The position numbers and the translations under genes were made by a program. A stretch of DNA of 64,000 bases from Pirellulaceae bacterium (GTDB lineage Bacteria > Planctomycetota > Planctomycetia > Pirellulales > Pirellulaceae): positions 62,001 to 126,000 of the forward strand of contig JAHBXS010000001.1 of assembly GCA_019636375.1 (NCBI GenBank). The letters run 5' to 3'. The notes under the pieces are model-generated. The model made no database searches. It had not been told where the DNA came from and saw only the letters and a list, made by a program, of their open reading frames with translations. The first letter of the stretch is position 1. The number at the start of each line of letters is the position of its first letter. This document shows, in pieces, positions 38,863 to 48,120 of this stretch.

Positions 38863-39231
38863 ATGAAACCTCGGATTATGATCGTTGTATTGGTTGCAAT
38901 TGGCGTCGGGTTTGCAATGGGCTTTGTTTGTCGCCCATTCATCTCCGATGTGGCATCCGATGATGTCGAAACGATACAAACACTTACTTTCGAATCCACC
39001 GTCAATGGGTATTCGTATTCTGAAACCGGCATCGTTGGAATTAAAAAGATTGATGACCGGAATTATGTAATCTCAGCCATTAATCCAGGAATGTGTGTGC
39101 TTTCGTTTTCGACCGTGGATGATTCGGATATTCCTTCGCATACTCGAACCGGTAGATTTATCGTATCGGTTTCACCCAACAAGTCACTAACGATACAGAA
39201 AACAAAATATGCCGCCGGAGGAATGCTCTGA
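38863..39231 (+). CDS. Small exported or anchored hypothetical protein
   Basis: 122 residues. AAGGAG lies 8 bp before the ATG. A hydrophobic N-terminus (residues 5-22) is followed by a small beta-rich domain; two Cys residues (23 and 77 region) could pair. No family recognised. The good ribosome binding site and signal-like start support a real gene. The following 290 bp hold nothing convincing. Confidence 0.65.
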   Translation: MKPRIMIVVLVAIGVGFAMGFVCRPFISDVASDDVETIQTLTFESTVNGYSYSETGIVGIKKIDDRNYVISAINPGMCVLSFSTVDDSDIPSHTRTGRFIVSVSPNKSLTIQKTKYAAGGML

Positions 39232-39524
39232 CGTTTCAGGCCGCAACGTTTTGAAACCAAATTCACGAAGCGGAAGGTCGCCGCCGACGGAACCGGCTTT
39301 TTCGTTCGGAGGAGTTTGGAATCAAGTCGTTGACGGCCACCTGAATCGTTTGCGGACGCTGGCAACAGAACAAATCGGCAAACCAAAGATGCCGACGTTT
39401 AGCCGGTATTTTGAAATCATCGGTTTTTTGCAGCGGCTCGGCTGCCGAAGTGGTTCGGCTACTCTTCGCGAGAATGAAACGCATGGACACGCATAACGAT
39501 TGGGCATGAGAAGAAAGAACGCAA

Positions 39525-39929
39525 ATGACGGAATATGAATTGACATCGATCATTCAAGAGGCAAACGCGCAGTATGCGGTATTGTACGGACATGTACTGA
39601 CCCTCAGCTTCGCAGTCATTGTGGCGACTCATTACTTTCTTTGTGCAACACGATACTCGCTTCGCTCGGCGGTGTTCTTGCTATATTCCATCGGAATGCT
39701 CACCTTTGTTTCGTTGTTCCTTCAGAATGCCAATTTCAAAGCCCGAGCATTGAGTGCGCTCACTGCAATCCCAGATATAGATCGCTCGCAATTTGCACAG
39801 TCGATTGTTGATTTCTCGCAACATTGGCTTTTTGTGGCGACAGGTATCGTTTTTAACTTGTCGTTGTGGGCGATTTGGCTCGCGACTGCGACCATGTTAT
39901 TTCGCTGGAAACGGACTACAGGCCAATAA
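39525..39929 (+). CDS. Small membrane protein with three predicted segments
   Basis: 134 residues. Hydrophobic segments at about 22-42, 47-65 and 100-125, joined by a loop containing IPDIDRSQFAQ. Weak purine-rich upstream sequence. Not recognised. Stands alone in an accessory stretch. Confidence 0.6.
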   Translation: MTEYELTSIIQEANAQYAVLYGHVLTLSFAVIVATHYFLCATRYSLRSAVFLLYSIGMLTFVSLFLQNANFKARALSALTAIPDIDRSQFAQSIVDFSQHWLFVATGIVFNLSLWAIWLATATMLFRWKRTTGQ

Positions 39930-40656
39930 GAAGGCGAAAGCCCATTTGCCGAACCAAGCATCGCTTTAGGCTTGGCCGGGCATGACGGTGAGGAACTGGG
40001 GGGCGAGCGAGCCGGTTTTACGTGTTCGCGACAAGTCTCTCGTAGGTTGGCAAACCCCGGACTCGTCATGGATCTCTCTCAATGATTGTTTCGCAATCCG
40101 AAGCTGTTCTTTCGTTGATGAAATCGCTTGGTCGTGACGCAACAGGTTCACTTTAAAGCCCTACACCATAACCCCACCGGGATCGCGGACGTCTCGTCCG
40201 CCCAGTTGGTTTTGGGATGGGCTCTTATTCAAAATATTCTGTACTGGCGATGTTCGTATTTGGGATCTCTTGGCGGACGTGGTTTTTGAATTTTATCCAA
40301 CTCTTGGGGCACGAATCAGGACAAAAGCGAACCCTTTGAGCGAAAGTACTCAAAAGGCCGCGACTTGATTTCAAAGTTTTTCGCATTCACCCGGTTATCG
40401 CCTGCGATATACGAGCTTATAGACAACTTGGCATTCTCGAGTTCATCTTCCGCCACCCCAACCCAGTCCGGGTTGGGATTGGACAACCACTAACATGTCG
40501 CGAGATTGATGCGTAAAATAACGTTGAAAAGTGAAAGTGAGCGCACCTAAGATTGGGATTGTACTAAACTCGATCGACCAGGGGTGCTGCCTACGGAGTC
40601 TATTTGCGTTTTTGTTATGCTGTTCGTGCGGACCAGCCAGAAAAGGAGAAACTGAG
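39930..40656. other. Intergenic region with palindrome, possible gene remnant
   Basis: No clear gene. A minus-strand ORF (39966-40151) encodes a helical 61-residue peptide that might be a gene fragment, but support is too weak to call it. A perfect 7-bp inverted repeat GCGGACG/CGTCCGC sits at 40185-40201. AAAGGAG near 40641-40647 is the ribosome binding site of the next gene. Confidence 0.5.
40185..40201. repeat. Palindrome GCGGACG-3-CGTCCGC
   Basis: Seven-bp perfect arms around TCT, with no U-tract after it, so not a classic terminator. Probably one of a family of dispersed intergenic palindromes. Confidence 0.5.
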
Positions 40657-41019
40657 ATGTCAGAAATCAAGCATAACCACCACGAAATTGATTACATTGA
40701 GTTCTGTGTTACCGACATGGCCGAGTCACAGCGATTCTATGCCGCAGCGTTCGGTTGGCAGTTTACCGACTATGGTACGGAGTATGCCGGAATTCAAAAA
40801 TCTGACGGCTGTGAGGCTGGCGGGTTGCGAGTGCAATCGGTGGTGACGGCTGGCGGTCCACTAGTTATCTTGTATTCCGACAATCTCGAGCTTACTCTGA
40901 CGCGAGTTCGCGATGCTGGAGGGCAAATTACACACGAGATATTCGAGTTTCCTGGCGGCCGACGCTTTCATTTCAAAGACCCAAGTGGTAACGAACTTGC
41001 CGTGTGGTCGGATCGATGA
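40657..41019 (+). CDS. VOC family protein (glyoxalase/bleomycin-resistance fold)
   Basis: 120 residues. The ATG at 40657 follows AAAGGAG at good spacing; the longer frame from 40531 adds an implausible Cys-rich leader. IDYIEFCVTDMAESQRFYAAAFGW is the classic first beta-alpha-beta unit, and GGRRFHFKDPSGNELAVWSD the classic last strand. The family includes metal-dependent lyases, dioxygenases and resistance proteins; the substrate cannot be assigned. Single-domain size fits a homodimer. Confidence 0.88.
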   Translation: MSEIKHNHHEIDYIEFCVTDMAESQRFYAAAFGWQFTDYGTEYAGIQKSDGCEAGGLRVQSVVTAGGPLVILYSDNLELTLTRVRDAGGQITHEIFEFPGGRRFHFKDPSGNELAVWSDR

Positions 41020-41130
41020 ATGCTGCAAAACATTGCTACAACGACGGAGCGGAAATGGCGTTCCGATTTTCCGCTGTAGCCAAGATTGCTCGCGCCATTT
41101 TCGATCTTTGCTCGCACCCGTCATCCCGTT

Positions 41131-41745
41131 ATGTCATTACTTTTTTCAACGCGACATTTCACCGCCGCGCTTGGGCTTTCAGCAGTTTCGATCTTCGTCG
41201 CGGCATTCTTTGTGTTTGGAGCGCTGAACCCGGATTTCAATTTAGCAAACGATTACGTTAGCAAGTTGGGTAGTCGCGGGCAGCCGTTTGCCTTTGGTTG
41301 GAATTTGATCGGATTTGGTGTCGTCGGACTAGCTCTGGCCACTTTCGGATGGTTTTTTGGTATTTGCAAGAACGATCGTGTCCTCGGAATTTGTCTTGTG
41401 GTTGCGGGTCTCGGTTTCGCATTATCTGCGATTCCAACGGATTTCGACGATGAACATTCTTCTTTTTCCAAAGCACACTATGTCTCGATTTGTTTCGGAC
41501 TTGCTGGCTGGTGTTTTGGACTTGCTCGAATAACTTCCAATAGGTCAATCGATGAATTTGGGCGTAAAATCTCCAATTGTGCAATTGTGCTTGTGTTGGT
41601 CCCGGTTGTTGGAATCACTGGAGGGATTTCGGCTGAACCAGTTGCACATCGAGTCGTGATTCTGGTCGTCTTTTTTTGGATAGTTGGAAACTCAATGCAC
41701 CTGATCAGGACTGTTGACGAACGAATGGGGGACAGGTCCCGTTGA
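41131..41745 (+). CDS. DUF998-like integral membrane protein
   Basis: 204 residues with about six hydrophobic segments. The DUF998 hallmark is the early DYVSKLGSRGQPFAFGWNLIGF, followed by a conserved central acidic loop (IPTDFDDEHSS). Function of the family is unknown. ATG 41131 is preferred over an upstream TTG. The last codons (GDRSR then stop) lie inside one arm of an inverted repeat, so the original C-terminus may have been replaced by the repeat. Confidence 0.75.
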   Translation: MSLLFSTRHFTAALGLSAVSIFVAAFFVFGALNPDFNLANDYVSKLGSRGQPFAFGWNLIGFGVVGLALATFGWFFGICKNDRVLGICLVVAGLGFALSAIPTDFDDEHSSFSKAHYVSICFGLAGWCFGLARITSNRSIDEFGRKISNCAIVLVLVPVVGITGGISAEPVAHRVVILVVFFWIVGNSMHLIRTVDERMGDRSR

Positions 41746-41796
41746 TCGAGCCCATCAAGAACTGACGAACGAGAACTGGAATCGGGACCTGTCCCC
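41728..41796. repeat. Inverted repeat GGGGACAGGTCCCG / CGGGACCTGTCCCC (REP-like)
   Basis: Two perfect 14-bp complementary arms (41728-41741 and 41783-41796) separated by 41 bp. Each arm is itself near-palindromic (GGGACAGGTCCC), the style of REP elements moved by REP-associated tyrosine transposases. No transposase is present. The left arm overlaps the 3' end of the DUF998-like gene. Confidence 0.75.
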
Positions 41797-41936
41797 GTTC
41801 CCTGACAGTCCCCTTCCCCTGTCCCCCGAACACGCGAAAAACAGGCTCGAATTTGCCTGAGTTGTGCCTTGAATGGAAATCTATTCTCCCCTTCTTCGGT
41901 AACAATGGCTTTAAGAATCGAAGAGAAAGGGACTGG

Positions 41937-42050
41937 ATGAAGATTGGTTAGCGAATTCTATTTTTGTTTGTGATGATTGCGGTGCTGTTGACGCTTGTCG
42001 GTGTTCCGGTTTTCGTGCTCTTGGGCAGCATTCAGAAATTTGCTTTGTAA
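41937..42050 (+). pseudogene. Possible tiny single-membrane-segment gene interrupted by TAG
   Basis: AAAGGGAC then ATG, but codon 5 is TAG (41949-41951). After it the same frame encodes a hydrophobic segment (ILFLFVMIAVLLTLVG) and stops at TAA 42048. Either a dead small gene, or a 26-residue peptide starting at the internal GTG/ATG. The next small gene has the same single-segment design. Confidence 0.3.
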
Positions 42051-42142
42051 CGAATTAAGATGCGATTCATTGGAATAGATTTACATGACTCGATGAGAGC
42101 CGAAGACGTATGGCTCGTTTATCACACTTACAGAGGAGTGAC

Positions 42143-42283
42143 GTGAACAAGACAGTGAAAAATGGTTTTTGGGTTTTGTTGGTAACGATAGCCGCCGTCG
42201 CTGCAGTTTTCTTCGGGGGATGGGCCATTTTCTTGCTTGCCCAGAAAACAATTGCCGATTTTTATCATCCGGATAGAAAATAG
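42143..42283 (+). CDS. 46-residue single-pass membrane peptide
   Basis: GTG start with AGAGGAG 4-5 bp upstream. The peptide has a basic N-terminus (NKTVKNGF), one hydrophobic segment (about residues 9-33) and a short polar tail ending HPDRK. The good ribosome binding site and amphipathic layout support it. Family unknown. It might be a small membrane regulator or a type I toxin-like peptide, but no antisense RNA was identified. Confidence 0.5.
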   Translation: MNKTVKNGFWVLLVTIAAVAAVFFGGWAIFLLAQKTIADFYHPDRK

Positions 42284-42583
42284 GTAACTATTCACGGAAT
42301 CGTCGTTGGGAAATAACCTACTCTTGCTTTATCGAATCACTAATTCCAAGCGGTATGCCGAAGCGTGCTCTTTCGGAGCGTCCGGCTTTTCACGCTGTGA
42401 AAAGCTACGTGGCCGTTCATGCCGTGAACGGTTACGAAAATAGCGAGCCTGCTCAATTTCCTTTTTTAATGGCCAAAAATCTCGCGATTATCCAGTTTTT
42501 TTGGCGTTTTTTTCGGTTGCTTGTGCAATCCAATCCTGCTACTCTGCTGCGAAAACTTGAGAGCGTTGGCCGCAGGGAAGGGA
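42284..42583. other. Intergenic region with two tandem hairpins
   Basis: No gene. Two perfect hairpins are described separately (42385-42405 and 42413-42431). GGGAAGGG just before 42584 is the probable ribosome binding site of the channel-like gene. Confidence 0.6.
42385..42431. repeat. Two adjacent perfect hairpins
   Basis: GCTTTTCAC-GCT-GTGAAAAGC (42385-42405, 9-bp arms) and CCGTTCA-5-TGAACGG (42413-42431, 7-bp arms), 7 bp apart. No U-tract follows. They could be a REP-like pair, a structured leader of the channel-like gene, or binding sites. Confidence 0.6.
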
Positions 42584-43636
42584 ATGATGTCGGACGAAGG
42601 GACTTCAGACAGGATCGAACGGGTTAGGAAATTTGATCGGGAACTTGCTCCGGTCATGTTTTTCGCAAGTCTCCTGGCCCTGTTTTTGATCGGGGCCTTT
42701 CTGCATTTAGGGGCCGATGATCTTACGACTCGCGAAGTCAAAGCACTGGGCTGGAGCTTGGCAATTGCCTACGGAGCGTTCGTTTTTGAAATCTTCAGCC
42801 TGTTTCGGATGGGTGGCCGACTGACGCGCAGGCATTGGTTGGTTTTATTGATCCCACCACTTCGTATGGCCACGCCGAATCACACCGATGGCAAGACGTT
42901 ATGGCTGCCGTGGTTTGGATGGCAAACGATTGACAAACAACTTCGACAGAACGTCGCGGCGACTTTTAGTATTCCCATGATCGCCTTGGCATTGTTCGTG
43001 TTGCCACTGATTCTGGCGGAGTTCGTCTGGGCAGAGTCAATCGAAGCCGACCGCTGGTTGCGAATCGCTTTTCATTTGGCGACGGCGATTATTTGGGGAG
43101 CGTTTGTGTGCGAGTTCACAATTTTAATTTCGCTGACCGAAAAAAAGTTTACGTATATGCTCCGTCACTGGTTGGATGTGGTCGTCATTTGCTTGCCGAT
43201 GGTTGCCTTCGTGAGGTCTTTCCGACTTGCACAACTCGTGAGGCTCAATCAAGTCTCTCGCAGTGTTCGCCTCTATCGAATGCGTGGCGTCATGATTCGA
43301 GCTTGGCGTGCGGTCGTTGCGGTCGATTTGCTAGATCGGATTCTCATTCGAGACCCAGTTGAGCGAATTGCGAGGCTAGAAGAACGGGTGCGAGAGCGCG
43401 AGGAAGAGGTCGCCGTGCTTCTCGGGAAAATCGCAGTTTTGCGAAAACGAATTGATTCTGAATCGCTTGAGACTTCGACTGAACATCCAGAAACCCTACT
43501 GACTCCGGCCGCAATCAAAGAAGCAACAAATTCCGCAAATTCTTCAACAAAATTAATGTCGCCGAGGTTCCGCCCAGTCAAATTAAATGACGCGGATGGC
43601 GGGGAGATTGCCGCTCGGCTCGCCGACACGGCCTAA
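42584..43636 (+). CDS. Membrane protein resembling a voltage-gated ion channel, with C-terminal coiled coil
   Basis: About 350 residues. Hydrophobic segments lie at about 25-45, 55-75, 125-150 and 160-190. An S4-like, regularly basic helix (RSFRLAQLVRLNQVSRSVRLYR) comes next. A coiled coil (RIARLEERVREREEEVAVL) and a polar tail complete it. No pore signature such as TVGYG is present, so conduction is not shown; it could be a voltage-sensor-like or planctomycete-specific membrane protein. Its 3' end overlaps the facing selD fusion gene by 54 bp. Confidence 0.7.
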   Translation: MMSDEGTSDRIERVRKFDRELAPVMFFASLLALFLIGAFLHLGADDLTTREVKALGWSLAIAYGAFVFEIFSLFRMGGRLTRRHWLVLLIPPLRMATPNHTDGKTLWLPWFGWQTIDKQLRQNVAATFSIPMIALALFVLPLILAEFVWAESIEADRWLRIAFHLATAIIWGAFVCEFTILISLTEKKFTYMLRHWLDVVVICLPMVAFVRSFRLAQLVRLNQVSRSVRLYRMRGVMIRAWRAVVAVDLLDRILIRDPVERIARLEERVREREEEVAVLLGKIAVLRKRIDSESLETSTEHPETLLTPAAIKEATNSANSSTKLMSPRFRPVKLNDADGGEIAARLADTA

Positions 43637-45841
43637 ACAAGCGGCTTCTGGATAGCCGTGCTGTTTCAGAAAATCCAGCACGCTGCCGAGTTTTCTAGAG
43701 GGAACGCCGAGCAAAAGCCCGCCGCAAGTCTGCGGGTCAAACAGAGTGGCGACTCGCCAGTCTTCCTCATTAAAATCAACGCCAAAGCTGGTCGCGGCAG
43801 AGAGATTGGCCGGGTAAAGGGAGCTTGCAATTCCAAGCTCGTTTAAACGTTGAGTAAATTCGATGGTCGGGATTTTCTCGGCATCTAGTTCGGCAGAAAC
43901 AAAGCTGGCTGAAACCATTTCCATCAAGTGACCGAGCAAGCCGAATCCCGTGATATCGGTCATGGCTTGGACTTGGAAGTTGGTGATTAAATACAGAGCG
44001 ATGGAATTGTTTTGCAGCATCACTTCCTTGAGCCGTGAAAATTCAACGCTCTTCAACTCGTTACGCATCATTGCCGCGAGTCCCAAACCGACCCCCAAAG
44101 GCTTTGTCAGAACAAGTTGATCGCCGACACGTAGGTTCCCTTTTTTTGTCGCCGAGCAAGACTGCCGACCAATGGCGGTCAAACCGGCGGCGAGCCGAGG
44201 CCCCTCGATCGAGTGCCCTCCGACGATATTTGCTGAGGCCAACTGCAACTCATGGTTGATTCCGGCCATCAATTCAGTTGCCAATCGCTGTTGCCCTTTG
44301 GGATGACCAAACGGAATCTCCATATTAACGAGGGCCGCAGAAGGAGTTGCTCCCATCGCATACAAATCGCTCAACGTATGAATCGCGACGATTCGGCCAA
44401 ACAGATAAGGATCGTCAAATGGAGTGGCGAAGTAGTCGGTGGTGATCGCGACTTCTTGATCGCCGAAACGCAGAATGGCGGCATCGTCCGGTTGGTCCAA
44501 ACCGATGACGACAGAATCGCTATTTGCTCGGGAAACGTTCGTCAATCGCAACGTCTCTCGCAAAATTTCAGATGACAATTTCCCACCACAACCGAGGCAT
44601 TTTATACTTGCGTCCGATGGTGCCGGCGGTTCCGGCGAGGCGTTTGTATCGGTCATCGCCGGCCCATAGTCTTGGTACATTTCAATGAACTTCGTGTCGA
44701 TGCGATGTTTCAGTTTCCAGACGCGAGATCCCGCAAATGAAAGGCCCCGATATTCGCCAATTGCAGTATGGCGACCAACGTTGATCAATTTCAGAAAACC
44801 GCGTTGCGGAAGGTACCTGATCGGAGCTTGTTCGTTGACAAATCGGCGGAGGTTCTCAAACAGAATTGGGCCTTGGCGTACGGCATAGACTCCGGCCTTA
44901 GGAGTCGGAGTATCCCGGATTGTACCTGAATCACCTACCGCAAAGATTCTTGAGTCGCTGACGCTGGAGAGGTCTGCGTTGGTCAAGAGGAATCCTCGAC
45001 CGTCTGTTTCGAGACCCAGGGTTGCCAAGAATGGAGACGCAATCGCACCAGTTGCCCAAATCACGACATCAAATTCTGAGGTTGAACGATCGGTAAACAT
45101 CAATCGTCCGTCTTCGATATGTGTCACCTTTTGCCGGTCAATCGTTTGGATTCCGTATTGCTTCAACGCTTTGGATAATCGCCTGCGTGTTCCGGCAACC
45201 AATTCGCCCCCTACCTCCGTTGCCGATATCAAACGGACTTGCATTTCACGAAATTGAGCCAAAGCAAAATCCAATTGATCGGTCCCTTTTTGCCGTTGCG
45301 AAAACCTCCCACTCAAGCAGCAAGCGATTTCCACCGAGGCGACTCCTCCGCCGATTACAGCAACGCGGAGCATGTCGCGATTTCGCTGGGCGGCATATTC
45401 GACGGCCGAGGTGAGGCGATCAAGAAACGTCTGCATCGGCTTGATCGCCACCAAGCCCGAATGTCCTGCTACCATTACATCGTTCCAAGAGGGTTGCGAG
45501 CCGATGCCGATAGACAAAACGTCGTAATCTAATGACGGACGATCGCCAAAAATTAGTTTTCGTTCAATGCGATCAATTCTTGCAGGTGTAGCAACGATCA
45601 AGCGACATCCGCTCCGTTGGGCCAAACGGAGAAGGTCGATTTCCATCGCCGCGCGAGGAACATCACCCGCAACGACCGCCGGCAACATCCCCGAATAGGT
45701 CGCTGTTGCTGAATCCGAAACGCAAACCAACTCGGCATTTTCGATGCGATTTCCCATCGCCCATTGGCGAATCACATGAGCGTTGGTGTGCCCCGCTCCA
45801 AGGAGTACGATGCGAAATTGCTGAGTAGAAGTTGAATTCAT
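43583..45841 (-). CDS. selD: Pyridine nucleotide-disulfide oxidoreductase / selenide, water dikinase fusion
   Basis: 752 residues. The N-terminal half (1-390) is an FAD/NAD(P) oxidoreductase similar to type II NADH dehydrogenases: IVLLGAGHTNAHV, then VAVIGGGVASVEIAC and IFAVGDSG. The C-terminal half is SelD, which makes selenophosphate from selenide and ATP. Its catalytic Cys418 and Lys421 are in LGCGGK, and AITTDYFATPFDDP with the GGHSIEGPRLAAGL loop supports the call. Such natural fusions are known and probably couple selenium reduction to activation. No selenoprotein or selU/selA gene is in the window. The gene stands alone on its strand. Confidence 0.95.
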   Translation of the reverse strand: MNSTSTQQFRIVLLGAGHTNAHVIRQWAMGNRIENAELVCVSDSATATYSGMLPAVVAGDVPRAAMEIDLLRLAQRSGCRLIVATPARIDRIERKLIFGDRPSLDYDVLSIGIGSQPSWNDVMVAGHSGLVAIKPMQTFLDRLTSAVEYAAQRNRDMLRVAVIGGGVASVEIACCLSGRFSQRQKGTDQLDFALAQFREMQVRLISATEVGGELVAGTRRRLSKALKQYGIQTIDRQKVTHIEDGRLMFTDRSTSEFDVVIWATGAIASPFLATLGLETDGRGFLLTNADLSSVSDSRIFAVGDSGTIRDTPTPKAGVYAVRQGPILFENLRRFVNEQAPIRYLPQRGFLKLINVGRHTAIGEYRGLSFAGSRVWKLKHRIDTKFIEMYQDYGPAMTDTNASPEPPAPSDASIKCLGCGGKLSSEILRETLRLTNVSRANSDSVVIGLDQPDDAAILRFGDQEVAITTDYFATPFDDPYLFGRIVAIHTLSDLYAMGATPSAALVNMEIPFGHPKGQQRLATELMAGINHELQLASANIVGGHSIEGPRLAAGLTAIGRQSCSATKKGNLRVGDQLVLTKPLGVGLGLAAMMRNELKSVEFSRLKEVMLQNNSIALYLITNFQVQAMTDITGFGLLGHLMEMVSASFVSAELDAEKIPTIEFTQRLNELGIASSLYPANLSAATSFGVDFNEEDWRVATLFDPQTCGGLLLGVPSRKLGSVLDFLKQHGYPEAACLGRVGEPSGNLPAIRVI

Positions 45842-46066
45842 TGTACTGAGGAAGTCGACTCTCTCGTGTCATGCTTGTTGGAACTATGGGGCAAAGCCTA
45901 AACCCGCGAACCTAAAACCGCGTGGTTCTCCACGAGTTTATCCCTTAATGGAATTGTTTTGAAGGCTAGAAACGGTTGAATTTCATTTGACCGATGCCCG
46001 TTCTTCGTCGAGCTTCGTATAATCCGAGGGTTGAAACACTCGAAATAATTTCCATCTTTCTCGATC

Positions 46067-47740
46067 ATGTCATCATCCTCAATCACTCGCGACGAAAACA
46101 ACCCATCGCCTCCGCGACGAACGTGGTTTGGGAATTGGAAAACGGTCTTAGCGACTTGGTTCGTATTTATTTGGTATGGTTGGCAAGGGACACCTGGGGT
46201 CAATGAGAGTCACTACCTTACCAAAGCCCGACATTTCTGGGACCCGAGTTGGTGTGCGGGCGACTTGTTTTTGGAATCTCATTCGGCTCATTGGGGATTT
46301 TATTTTTTCTGCTGTTGGCCGTTGCTTTTTTTGTCATTGGATGCGATGGCTTGGCTCGGACGTATTGCGGTGTGGGGATTGGCCGCGTTGGGTTGGGAAA
46401 ATTTTTTGAGTCGGGTGGGATTCGCCACGTGGCTTATTCCCGTATTGGCGATGTTGTGGTTATTGTTGATTGAGTTCGGTCATTTGGCGGGAGAGTGGGT
46501 GATCGGAGGCTATGAGGCGAAGAGCCTTAGTTACGCATTGATCCTCAACGGATTCGCAGCGAGTAGTGGCGGAAAACAACATGCGGCTTGGCGATTGTTC
46601 GGCTTGGCAGCTTTCTTTCATGTGCTGGTTGGTGGTTGGGTGCTTCTAGCCTTTGCAGTCGTCAGAGTCTGGACGCATTGGAATGTCCCTTCAGCAAAAT
46701 TCCAAAATTTGGCCAGCGGCCATTTAAAAGGGAAATTCCCTCAATGGATGGTTACGCTAGCGATCGTTTTGGGTTTGGTCGCAGCCAGCGTTTTCTCGAC
46801 GTTAATGGCTGAAATCCAAACCGCACCAGAAATTCGAATTCTGGCCGCTGAAATTCAAGTCAAACAGCGTTTGAGCCATCACCTTCTATTTGGCGGATTT
46901 GAAACGAAGCGAGTTGCAGCGTTTGCGTTGTTGCTGGGATTGATGGGGGTGACGCTCGGAGTCGTGCGGAATGTTCAACAATTGATGACTTGGCGAAACT
47001 TCGCGATTTCTAGTTTGGCATTTTCATTGATTGGATTATTGCTATCTGCCGTTGCCGAGGGTGCGGCTCCGGGTACGGACTGGACACTTGGGTTATTGCG
47101 ACTGTATTGGTTTCGATTGGCTGATTTCGCGGTGCCGGTGTTTGTGGCGTTGAGCTTGGGTTTGATTGCCGCGAGGCGAATCGAAAAAGGACAACTGGGG
47201 GCGAGAATCGTTGTGGGTTCGTTGGTTTTGATCGTTGTCGCATTTGGTTTACGCGGATTTGAGCGGCTCAACGACTCTAGATCAGCCGCTGATCGTCAAT
47301 CCCTTCCAAGTTACCCGGAAGAGCCGGCTCGGACTGAGGCAACTTTCCAAAACTGGCGTAAAGTCTGCAAGTGGATTCGGGAAAACACGCCTGAACATGC
47401 TGTTTTTTTGACTCCAGCCGATCAACAAACATTCAAATGGTATGCGGAGCGTGCGGAAGTCGTCTGTTGGAAAGACATGCCGCAGGATTCGCTGTCACTC
47501 GTTGAATGGTGGCGTCGAGTCTGTCAATTGACTTTAGTCGAGCGGGCTTCGCCGCAAGGGCTGGCTGCATTCAGCGATCAACAACTGCTGGAAATGGGAC
47601 GAGAATACGGGGCAGGTTATTTGGTTTTACCGCAACGCCAATGGGATCAAATTGCCGCCGCAAGCCGCTTGTCCTTGGTCTATCCGGCGAATCCACGACA
47701 AAGGACCACATTTGTCGTCGTGATGCTGGCAGAAAAGTAG
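46067..47740 (+). CDS. Polytopic membrane protein (DUF6798-like)
   Basis: 557 residues. About ten hydrophobic segments cover residues 25-410. A soluble C-terminal domain (about 425-557) includes WRKVCKWIRENTPEHAVFLTPADQQTFKWYAERAEV. The layout (membrane bundle plus short extracytoplasmic domain) resembles GT-C-type glycosyltransferases or related planctomycete proteins; the DUF name is from memory and tentative. ATG 46067 has no Shine-Dalgarno. Monocistronic. Confidence 0.7.
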   Translation: MSSSSITRDENNPSPPRRTWFGNWKTVLATWFVFIWYGWQGTPGVNESHYLTKARHFWDPSWCAGDLFLESHSAHWGFYFFCCWPLLFLSLDAMAWLGRIAVWGLAALGWENFLSRVGFATWLIPVLAMLWLLLIEFGHLAGEWVIGGYEAKSLSYALILNGFAASSGGKQHAAWRLFGLAAFFHVLVGGWVLLAFAVVRVWTHWNVPSAKFQNLASGHLKGKFPQWMVTLAIVLGLVAASVFSTLMAEIQTAPEIRILAAEIQVKQRLSHHLLFGGFETKRVAAFALLLGLMGVTLGVVRNVQQLMTWRNFAISSLAFSLIGLLLSAVAEGAAPGTDWTLGLLRLYWFRLADFAVPVFVALSLGLIAARRIEKGQLGARIVVGSLVLIVVAFGLRGFERLNDSRSAADRQSLPSYPEEPARTEATFQNWRKVCKWIRENTPEHAVFLTPADQQTFKWYAERAEVVCWKDMPQDSLSLVEWWRRVCQLTLVERASPQGLAAFSDQQLLEMGREYGAGYLVLPQRQWDQIAAASRLSLVYPANPRQRTTFVVVMLAEK

Positions 47741-48120
47741 TTTTCGAGACTGCAGCCTGATCGGTTTGGCTGTAGATTGCTTGGAATTTCGCATAGTACT
47801 CCAATAAAAGGCTGGGCAGAAAAATTCCTTGGTGTCTGTTCAAAAGAAAAAAACGGAACTCCAAGTTGATTTCTGAGACCTGCCCTCTAGGATGTTAGCT
47901 GATGGAGATTTGGACGAGTAATCTCGGTTGAGATTTGTCTCCGTGTTTATTTTTTAACCATTTCAGCGAATTGGTTGAAGTAACCGGCAAAAATTTGAAG
48001 GTGGGTTGAAAAATGTTTGGAGCGTTAATGTTCCAAAATGCTTATTCGCCTCGATTTAATGTCGGCATTTCGTTTGGCCAATCGGCTGACGTGACACATT
48101 TCTTTTAAGGGAGTCCGTTC
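47741..48120. other. Intergenic region before csrA
   Basis: 380 bp with no ORF of note. Contains AT-rich stretches; GGGAG at about 48109-48113 precedes the csrA ATG. No terminator with a U-tract was seen. Confidence 0.5.

Noticed and set aside
39209-39496. 95-codon open frame after the small exported protein
   Set aside because: Overlaps the preceding gene end; composition and lack of features suggest chance.
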